From Cenococcum geophilum 1.58 (taxonomy: Eukaryota; Ascomycota; Dothideomycetes; Gloniales; Gloniaceae), in NCBI GenBank assembly GCA_001692895.1, contig KV748202.1, forward strand, positions 620,001 to 684,000: a stretch of DNA of 64,000 nt. The letters are read 5' to 3'. The notes below the pieces were generated by a model that did no database searches, was not told the origin of the DNA, and saw nothing but the letters and a program-made list of their open reading frames with translations. The first letter of the stretch is position 1. Every line of letters begins with the position of its first letter. Positions 55,180-64,000 of the stretch are shown here, in pieces. A program made the position numbers and the translations under genes.

Positions 55180-56700
55180 TCCTTATTGTTGCCTTTATCC
55201 TTATTATCGCCCCCACCCTTACTACTAGCACGCTCTATCATCGCCAGAACCTTATTATCCTCCTCTATATCCTCTTCCTCCACCTAGGTAGTGGCGGCGG
55301 TGGCTATATCCGCAGCTTAGCGCTCCTTAATATACTCCTTAAGCTGCTCTAGTATAGGGTTATATAGAGGTAATAGGTAAGGCTCTCCTTCTACTAATCT
55401 AACGCCTTTATTATTAAATGTACTACTTCTTAGGTGCCCGTAGCTCTAGCAAAGCCACTTATTTACTTTAATTATATCTATCTTTAGGCGCGAGTGTTGG
55501 TTTTTAAGGAGTATCTTATAACTACTAAATAGGCGTTTATATTTGTTGCTTATAGGTAGAGGAGTAAGTACGTTAAGGGCGAAGCGGGCGAGGTTGGGTT
55601 AACTATAATAGATCTTAAGACTGTAATCTAAAGCTCTTACCTTTATAGTCTTTAAATATGTCCTAAATCTTCTTTTTAACCTTATTAATCTAGGCCTTCT
55701 TATTCTTATCTAACCCCAATTTCTGGTAAAACCATTTTATTTTAAATGTTGGATTTATTATAATGGCGGCGTAGTAGGTAGGTGTCTTATTAGCCTTCTT
55801 AAAGTACTTTTTATACTTCTTTTATATAGCGCTCACGCAGCCAGATAGCAGCTTATAGTTTTAATTATTAGGTTAATGTGGAGCTGTAAGCTTAAGAAAC
55901 CGATCTTTAGTGGTATAAAGTTTATTAGTAAGCCAATCTAGCGTCTAAAAATGATTAGTAAGGCCTATATAATTACCCTCTACTATAATAGTCGCCTTAT
56001 AAAAAGATTCTAGGTGCGCATAAAGGTGTTTAAGCTTTTTCTATTAGTGGGGCTTAAGGTAGTCCTCCTTAGTAAGAGGCTTTAAGTTAGTAGATGGAAC
56101 GTAGTTATTATAGAACTGAGTTATACATTCGCGGCAATTTAGAAACTAAGTAATTACTATAAAAAGTAAGTTCTAGCGAGTTTAATTATTTTAAATAAGC
56201 TAGTAAATTATTAGTGTCGCTTTTAGTAGAGTATAAGAAAATAGAAGATTATAATTATAAAGGTAGCTAAATACGGCAGAACTAAATTCTAATAATCTAA
56301 TTAGTCTGGCAACGGGCTAGGTAGTAAATATTACTACTTTTAAAAATATTACTTACCTTTAAGCAGTTATATTTTGCTAGATCTCCTTTAATTTTAATAC
56401 TCTTAAAGAACCTACGCCTTTAGGGAGTTATTTAAATATACTAAATAAGATTATAAAGTAATTTAATAGACCCCCGCTTCTTCTAGAGCTCCTAAACCCT
56501 CTTAAAGTCTATCTTATAGTACGTAAAGGCCATTTCCTTATAAATATTTTTAGCGTTTTTTCTAATTATAAAGGCTTATGTATAGAGGTTAATAATATAG
56601 CTAAAGCAGCGTAGTTAACGAGTGTTACGGCACTGGTGGAAACTGGTAAATTACGGCTAATAGATATTAGTAAATTATAGCAAATAGTTATAGATAGTTT
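55180..56700 (-). pseudogene. hAT-family transposase relic 2
   Basis: The minus-strand reading from right to left includes TYYAAIIINPTFKIKWFYQK at about 55790-55735. It then gives ARFALNVLTPLPISNKYKRL and FSSYKILLKNQHSRLKIDII near 55590-55460. An acidic tail (VEEEDIEEDNKVLAMIERA, about 55290-55230) follows. It is a second hAT, opposite in orientation to relic 1 and diverged from it. RIP-type stops throughout. Confidence 0.75.
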
Positions 56701-57112
56701 TATATAGTTTTATATAGTTCTAAATAGTTACCGTTATATAACTAGAGGATCGTATATAATATTAAGCGGCACTACCCTTCGTCTCCTTTCCTTTCTTTAG
56801 CTTTAGATTCTTATTTATAGACTACCAATTATATAGGCTTACGCGTCCCTCTTGCCGTACTCATGCCTTAATTAACTAAGTCGCTAATATTATCTAAAGC
56901 TTAACTACCTCTTCTTCTTAAGAAGGAACTTAAAAATATTTATGGACTATAAATAAGAATAGAACATAGAAACAGACCTAAAGACTATTATTAGAACTTA
57001 AAGAATAAAATAAAACTAGAAGAATAAAAAAGAATAATAAGATTTATAAAACACGTATAGACCAGAACCCCTATAAAATCCTATTAAAAGTTACCCTAAT
57101 AACTGTACCATA
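56701..57112. other. AT-rich spacer, possible 5' LTR/leader of gypsy D
   Basis: No coding region recognised. Short tandem TTTTATATAG units at about 56699-56718. LTR ends could not be defined. Confidence 0.3.
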
Positions 57113-59775
57113 ATGCTAAAAAATATAGCAGCTGGTAAAGCAGCTATAGGACCCTTAAATACCTCTAATAGTAAAATAGTAACTAACTTAAACTCCTAGG
57201 TGGAGCTTATAGCAGCTAATACCAAAATTAAATAACTTTAAGAGCTGCTTAAAGCTAGAGAACCCCCTATAGCTAGTAAAGAGTTATTAGACACCTAGAG
57301 ACTTACTATAATCTTTAAGGCTCTAGCCTAATATATAGCATTAGCATTATTACGGTCCGCAAAGGTCGCGGACCCCCTATTACTTATAGATGGAACTAAC
57401 CCTATATTTAATAATTAGAAGCTTTAATTATAGGATAAGCTTAAAGTTAATATCGACCACTTCTCTACTACTTAGGCTAAAATGGCCTACGTCTTTAGCC
57501 GTACCGGCGGGGATGTATAGACGTACCTACGTCCGCGGTACGCACAGAATTCGGCAAATCCCTTCCTCTCTAAAGAAAAAATAATTATCTACCTATCTTC
57601 TATTTATAAGGACCCCTTTAAAGTATAAAACGCCCGACTTAATTATAAAAGCCTAAATATAAAAACGATAGAGACCTTCTTAGCCTTTTAGACCCGCTTT
57701 CTGCACCTAGCTAGCTAGGCTTAAATTCCTTAGGAAGATCTAATACTAGGCTTATTTAATAAGCTTACCCTAGACCTATAGCAAGCTATATTACTAGTTT
57801 TTACTACTATATAGACGCTAAAGGAACTTATAGACTAGTGCTTAGCTATTAACTAAGGCCTCTGCCGAATTAAGGCACGTGCTGAACGGTATAAAGCTAG
57901 AAACCCTTTAAATCAGACTATAAGCAATATAAAAACAGCCCGTAATGCCCTAGTACAATTAGTAACCTCTATAGCACTACCTATATAGCCTGCCGCTAAT
58001 TTAGTAGCTAGCTATACAGCTAGTCCTACTATAGGTCTAGTAAATACTCGGCCTATATATAGTAACCCCCGTATATAGGCCCTTAGTAATTAAGGAGCTT
58101 ACTTCTCTTACGGTTAGAAAGGTTACCGTGTAAAGGATTGCCCAATAGGCGTAAAAGCGGACGAGGTTCTATTAATTTAGGAGAATAGCGCGGAGTTAGA
58201 AAAAGAGGAACCCTAAAGGAAGACTCCTTTCTAGGGTTAAAAGGGATTAATATATTAGATATTAATCTAGGTCGGCTAGTTAGTAGAAGAAGCTATACTA
58301 TCCCTTATACTTTATTCCGTAATAGATACTAAGTTTTAACCTCTGCTTTAGCTAACTTTAGAGTAAATACCTTTACCTTAATAGATACCTAATATGCTGT
58401 AAAGCTAGCTAACTTTCTAAATGCACCTATTAAAGAACTGCCTAAACTAATTCCTATCTATGGGTACAATAGGCGGATAGGGCCACCTATTATAACTATC
58501 TTGCGAATTTACCTCTATGTTAATAGATAAAGGCAGTATAATATCCCCTTCCTTATTACGGACCTAGGTAGCTATAATATAATCTTAAGGTAAAAATGGC
58601 TAGCCTATTTAGGCTTATAGCTTAATATATAGAGTAGACGGCTTATCTAGCCTAAAACTCTACCCACGACCCCTTCCTTTATAAAAGAAATTAGTATTAT
58701 AATAGAAAACCTTATACGGCCCTAGATTAATACTATTTACTAAGCCAATACTATGCGTAGAGATTAGGCCTTTAAGAAAGATATACAGCTTAATTTGTAA
58801 CGGATCTGTATATTACGTCGCCCCTAGACTACCTATATTACGCCACCTGCATTAAAGACCTAGGAAGTTAGTAGTGACCTAAAAAAGCCCCCTATAGAAA
58901 GCTTAGGCCCTATACAGCCATAAAGAACAGTAAGAGATATTGGACGTTATACTAAACTAATAAATTGGAGGGATAACCTATGGAAGATAGAATAGGAGCT
59001 AAGAAAGATTATAAACCCTAAACCGCAAAATATAGTCCGAAAAACGGCTGTAAGGAAACTAGCGGACCTCCCACTAGTTAATATCTGCTATATTAATGCC
59101 ATAGGATTTTACCAGAACTTAGTTTAGCCTAATACCGTTGCCTTTATAATAAGCTTATATAAAATTAATTAAATAATTAAGGAAAAGGGAAGTAAGCTTA
59201 GCGGATAAGAAAGCGAGCTTATAGATAAAGAACTAGTAGAATAAAAGCTACCCTATTAACACCAGAAATTTAAGGATATATTCTCTAAAGCAGTGTCTAA
59301 TATACTTCTACCTTACTAACTATATAACTATAAGATTAAGATTAAGCAGGGTAAGGAAAACACCCTTAGCTTTAGCCCCCTCTATAAGCAGTCTATTACC
59401 GAATTATAGGCCATAAAGTAGTATCTTATTAATAACCTAAATAAGGGCTTTATTAAGCCTAGCTAAGCCCCTTTTACCTTATCTATTCTCTTTATTAAAA
59501 AGCTAAATAAAGGACTCCGCTTCTATATTAACTACTATAAGTTAAATAATATAACCCGCAAGGACCGCTATCCGCTACCCCTACTTAATAAGACTTTAGC
59601 CTAAATAAGTAGAGCTAAGGTCTTTATAAAGCTTAATACCCGCTAAGCCTTCTACTAAATTAGGATAAACCTTAGGTCTAAAAATCTTACTATATTTTAG
59701 ACCTGTTTATAATAGCTTATATAAATACCTCTAAACTAAAGCTTATAGAATGCTATTTTACAAAGATACTAAGCT
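57113..59775 (+). pseudogene. Ty3/gypsy element D gag-pol, 5' two thirds (RIP-dead)
   Basis: Gag starts at ATG 57113 (MLKNIAAGKAAIGPLN...), with LLLIDGTNPIFNN*KL and YLSSIYKDPFKV. The zinc knuckle YFSYG*KGYRVKDCPI is at about 58101-58148. Protease at about 58345-58620 has FTLIDT, NIPFLITDLGSYNIILR and KWLAYLG. RT at about 59230-59775 contains LRFYINYYKLNNITRKDRYP and AKVFIKLNTR. It breaks after the LQRY motif at 59775, where element C begins. It is a different lineage from A and B (CCHC with no chromodomain seen here). RIP stops throughout. Confidence 0.82.
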
Positions 59776-62700
59776 AAGGAGAAGGAAAGGGGGTCGCTAG
59801 GGCTAGTATAAATAAATAAGTAGCGCGAGCCGCTAAGGCGCTAGTAGTAGGCGAGCTAATAGTACGCGATAGTATGTAATAGTATATAATAATATAAGAT
59901 AGTAACAGGTGGCAGAATATAGCAGAACTTGGGCAGAATTTAGCAGGTAACGCGCTCTAGCGCCGTCACATTACCCCCCCCCCTCCTAAAAAAGCCTGCC
60001 CTTAGGCGTTGTCTAAGCTCCCTATTATTGTTTAAATTGTTATAGTTATCTAACCCCTCTTTCTAGCATTTAATCTAGTTGTCTAATTTACGTAGTAGTC
60101 TAGGGAGGTTAAGGTAGGCTATATAAACGTCCTGTAGCTTATAGGGAGAGTACTTAAAATTAGATACGGGGTACTATTCTAGGTCTTTATTATGGCCTAC
60201 CTAGCTTATACGGTATTTTAAGACATTATAGTCCTTTTTTACTGCTAGGATTTTTTTAACTTTCTATTTCTCGTCCTCTATAATCTAGATTAGCGGTAGG
60301 GGGTCGTTATACTACCTAGGTAGTAGATTATTTATAGCCTTTTATAGTTAGTCCGGGGAGAAAGCGGGGTGGATCCTTATTAACTCTAGTAGCTTAACCT
60401 TAAAAGAGTGTCCTACCCTTTAAAGAATCTTATATGGGCTAGCCATTTAGTAGTCTAGCTTATGGCTTAGCCTTTAGGTTTTCTAGTTTTTTATTAACAC
60501 CTATACCTTATCTCCTACTTAAAAGTCTACCTTATAACACTATTAGTTTATATCGGACTCCTTTTTCTCTTACGCCTTTTTTATAATGGTTTAAGTAGTC
60601 TCCTAGGCTCTATATATTCTCTTAGTAAATGCCTAAGCCTCTTTATAGCTAAGGCGTTTACGGGCCGTAGCGGGTTTAGTAGGTCTATCCTAATTAAAAG
60701 ACGTTTATAGTGTATACCCGTGGAGCAGTTTAAATAGCGACATCCCTATACTATTATAGGGGAGGGTAAGCTACGCGTAGTTTATTATAGGTAGTAGTTC
60801 TAACTAGTTATCCTAATAGTAGTCTATAAAGGGACGTAGTCGCTAGTTAAGGTACTAGTTTATAATCTTGGTTTAGCCGTTAATTTAAGGGTAAAATGTA
60901 GTAGAGAGCTTAATTTTAATTCTAAGGATATAGTAAAATTCGTTTTAGAAATCTGATATAAATTGGGGACTATAGTTAGAGATAATTAATTTAAGGGCGC
61001 CGTAGAATTAATAGATATTATTAATATAGAGGCGGGCCATATCCTTCGCTGTTATAATCTTAAAATAAGGGAGGGAGACGGATTGCTTATATAGTCGGTT
61101 AATTATAATAAAGGCCGTATTGTGGCCGTGGGCGTCCTTTAGAAACGACTTAAAGTCTATTATAATATATTGCTAAGGGTATTCTAGGACTAGTAGCGGT
61201 CGTAACTATCTAGAAGTTTAATCCCTAGGGGCATCTACGCGTTTATAGGCGTGGTAGTTTTTAATAAATTAATCCATATTTAATAAAAGTCTTTACTAGT
61301 AGTAATGGGGCGTTAGTAGTTAGCAGGTCTTATTTTAACTAGAGTATACCGTAGAGACTTAACAGTAGGCTTTATAAATTAGCTTTATCCGTAGGTTGTT
61401 AATATCTAGAACTATAAGCTGTTCTTAGTATAGAAGTAATTCTTCTTTTATTTCTAAATTAGGGTTACCTTTTATGGCTTAGTCGCGGAGGGCCTTTAGG
61501 GAGTTAGCTATGCGGTTCACGGTTAAAATGCAATTAATTAGCCCTATTAGTTTGTCTAAGACTTCTTTTATAGGTGCTAAATTATTCTACTTAGAGTCTA
61601 GCTTCTTAAGGATCTGCGGGTTAAGCGGTTTAGGGTAAAGAAGGGCGCGTGTCCGGTATTAGGCTTTTAGCTTATTTTAGGGTCCTACATCTTATTCCCT
61701 TTGGGTTAATACATTAGCCTAAGAGTTTTATTTACTAGAACGATATATAATTATAAAGAAGAATTAAAAGAGTATTTTAGCCTAGTAAGCTTATTATTTA
61801 GTAAGCTGCTTTATAGTTATAAAGTACTCTAAGGCTTTATAATCTGTGTATATTTTAATCTAGGAGTTTGCACCTTTAAGCTTTACGTATTATTAGGATA
61901 GCGATTAGATAATAGCTAGTATTTCTTTATTATATACCTTATAGTTACACTTAGCTAGGTTTATTATTTTTAAGAAGAAGGTAATAGGGTACTATTTGCT
62001 ATCTAAATATAGTTATAATAGGATTCCCGCTATAACTTTATTAGAAGCATCCGTTTTTAGCATTAACTTAAGGTCCAGGTTATAGTAATAAGGGATTAGA
62101 GAGGAAATAAGCCGATCTTTTAACTCTCTAAAGGCTTTTATATGGTTATTATTAAAGATAAAAGGCGTATCTTTCCGGGTAAGTTGTATAAGAGGCCTTG
62201 TTATAACTCTATAGTTACGGATAAACTAGTAATAGAAATTATAAAACCTAAGGAAGGACTAAATCCCTTTTACTATATAAGGGGGCTTCTAGTTGCAGAT
62301 TACCTCTACCTTCTTAAGGTTGACCTTAATTTCTTCTATAGTTACAATAAACCTGAGGTACTTTATACGTTTTACCCTAAACTTGCATTTCTTAATATTA
62401 ACTTATAAGCCTGCATTCTATAGTCTCTCTAGGACCTTCTTAATATAAACTTAATATTTAAGTTCGTTATTTAAGTATATAAGAATGTCATCTAAGTATA
62501 ACGTATAGAATTCGTCTAGGTCATTAAAAAGAACGTTATTTATATACCTTTGGTATATAGCTAATCCGTTTATTAGTCTAAAAGGAAGAACTTTATATTT
62601 ATAGGAACTATAATAGGTATAGAATGTTATTAAATCTTTAAATACGGGGTTTATTCTAATTTAGTAGAAAGCTTAACGGATATTGAGTTTAGTAAAGATC

Positions 62701-63379
62701 TTTACCCGGCTTAAATATATAAGGGTCTTATTAATTAAAGGAATAGGATACTAATCCTTTTAAGTAATAGCGTTTAGCTTTTAATAGTTAATGTAAAAGC
62801 AAAGGCCTCTATTAGGCTTTTTTATAAATAGGATAGGGGAAGTAAAAGGGGCTTAACTTAGCTCAATAAACCCTTTATCTAGGTTATTAATTATTAGTAA
62901 AGGGGGCTATAACCTAGTAAGTTATTGGCTTTTAATTAAATCTTATAATTATATGTCTGGTAAAGGGGTAACTTATTTAAAGCTGCCTTTAAGAATATAT
63001 CCTTATAATTTATATAAATAGTAAAAAGGAGGCGTTTAACTAGTTTCTCGTTAGTCTCCTTAGCTAGCTCTTCCTCCCTATTATTAATAATTTAGTTAAT
63101 TTTATATAGGCTTGCTATAAAGACCTTATTATCCTTTTAGTATATATTAAAGTGGAACGCTATAGCGCTAATTGCGGCAATGTCTACGGTAGGGGGGTTA
63201 TATAATAATAGGGGTGTATATAACTTTGTAGACTTCTAGGGTATTAGCGTTATTATTACTTCTTTTAGCTTCTATTGTATCTTTTAGAGGTTATCCCTTA
63301 TATCCTATTAATGCGTTCTTTTCTATACTGGTTAGATCTACGTAATTTAGATATCGTCTATATTACTATCTATCCTACT
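59776..63379 (-). mobile_element. Ty3/gypsy element C (minus), inserted in D, truncated by a second A element
   Basis: A 3' LTR-like segment (about 59776-59970, minus strand starting TGTGACGGCGCTAGAGCG) is preceded on the coding strand by a purine tract (AGGAGGGGGGGGGG). The pol reading runs leftward from 63379 to about 60000. The 5' end is cut at 63380 by the LTR of element A2. Target duplications cannot be checked inside the window. Confidence 0.8.
60000..63000 (-). pseudogene. Element C pol with C-terminal chromodomain-like region
   Basis: Minus strand from right to left: RT with the catalytic box LYLDDILIYL (about 62504-62475), RNase H (about 62150-61720), and integrase (about 61450-60600). 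The integrase C-terminal domain near 60530 reads GDKVWVLIKNWKT. A chromodomain-like region at about 60290-60160 reads VEKILAVKKDYNVLKYRVS*, then VGHNKDLE*YPVSNFKYSP. The tail is CNNREL-like. It is dead by RIP stops. The YLDD box itself survived. Confidence 0.78.
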
Positions 63380-63806
63380 TATTACGGACGCTTTAAGTAC
63401 AATGTTACGACTACTTAGAAGAGAGTTAGAAGAAGCTAGTTAGTTAATATAAGCACGGTCTAGGATAGAGCCGATAGAGCTATATAACGAGGAATGGTAA
63501 CTAAGGTCACGTGACGTAATCTATATAATCTGTAGGATCTATAGGATCCGTAATAGAGTAGATAGAGCATACGTACATTACGTATAAAAAGGATTTCATA
63601 GGAGTACGGTTGTGTATTTAAGGACCCTTAATCCCTACCTAGATAGTTCCTTCCTTATAGTAATTCTCAGAATATAATTAGAGTTAATCTGTTAGGCAAC
63701 CACTCTACCAGTTATTATTACGTTGTTAACTACTATTCTTTGCATTTACTATATACCTAGCCTAATAACGAGCCTACTATAGTTCTTGCTACAAGGTTCT
63801 ATTATA
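63380..63806 (+). repeat. 5' LTR of a second family A element (A2)
   Basis: 427 bp, starting TATTACGGACGC (RIP-mutated TGTTACGG) and ending CTATTATA. It is homologous to the 28588-29013 LTR. Confidence 0.92.
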
Positions 63807-64000
63807 TAATTACTACCTAGTTACAGTATTAAATAACAGAAAGTCAAATAATATGCCACTAAAAGCAGCCACTATAACGCTATTGACGGCGGCAACTATA
63901 TTAAGATTAGGTAACGACACTAGTATAGCAGATACTAACTTATAGCAACCTATAACGGTTAGATAGCTATAAGAGATAGTTAACTAGCTAATAGAAAATA
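63807..64000 (+). pseudogene. Start of family A element A2 internal region
   Basis: Collinear with 29014-29208 of element A, including the ATGCCACTAAAAGCAGCC start region of Gag. It continues beyond the window. Confidence 0.85.

Noticed and set aside
62142-62408. Plus-strand 88-codon frame near 62.2 kb
   Set aside because: It is the antisense shadow of the element C RT/RNase H region.

Overview
The window comes from a filamentous ascomycete (Pezizomycotina). The short phase-checked spliceosomal introns, the CT-rich promoter tract, the gene families present (Kre9/Knh1, PEPP prolidase, GFA, Aur1-like PAP2, BTB) and above all the repeat damage point that way. In the repeats nearly every CA/TG dinucleotide has become TA, so CAG, CAA and TGG codons read as stops. 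This is the signature of repeat-induced point mutation (RIP). The genome is bipartite: one gene island of about 18 kb with balanced composition, between AT-rich blocks of RIP-dead nested transposons. The exact species cannot be read from the sequence.

Layout. 1-8.95 kb: a RIP-dead Ty1/copia element (+), the 3' end of a chromodomain Ty3/gypsy element (family A), a less mutated related LTR, a small TIR element and a Tc1/mariner-type transposase relic (-). 9.3-26.6 kb is the gene island: KRE9/KNH1 (+), a PIF/Harbinger element with TTA target duplications, a MITE, Xaa-Pro aminopeptidase pepP (+), a GFA-domain protein (-), a PAP2/Aur1-like membrane protein (+), a large orphan membrane protein (+) and a BTB protein (+). 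I derived exon structures for all except the 5' end of the orphan membrane protein. 27.6-64 kb is a continuous nest of dead transposons. A full-length family A chromovirus (28588-38372, TSD TATCT) carries an unmutated 1.8 kb insertion (33815-35616). It is followed by a Fot1/Pogo-like relic, a PiggyBac copy (39832-48385, -) interrupted by gypsy element B (40185-46525, TSD CTACC), a low-RIP spacer (48.4-50.0 kb), a hAT relic split by a second PiggyBac copy (52393-54620), another hAT relic (-), gypsy D (+) interrupted by gypsy C (-), and the 5' LTR of a second family A element that cuts gypsy C and runs off the window.

How the parts relate. The island genes are ordinary housekeeping or cell-surface genes (wall beta-1,6-glucan, peptide turnover, sphingolipid-type lipid enzyme, BTB adaptor) with no evidence of a cluster pathway. 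The transposon blocks give a relative order of insertions (hAT before PiggyBac; PiggyBac before B; D before C before A). The most unusual object is the 33815-35616 insertion. It has short TIRs, a 2-bp target duplication, subterminal CTGTCAGG arrays, 20-bp tandem repeats and an internal duplication, and it escaped the RIP that destroyed its host element. Two copies of family A also share a conserved antisense reading frame between pol and the 3' LTR.
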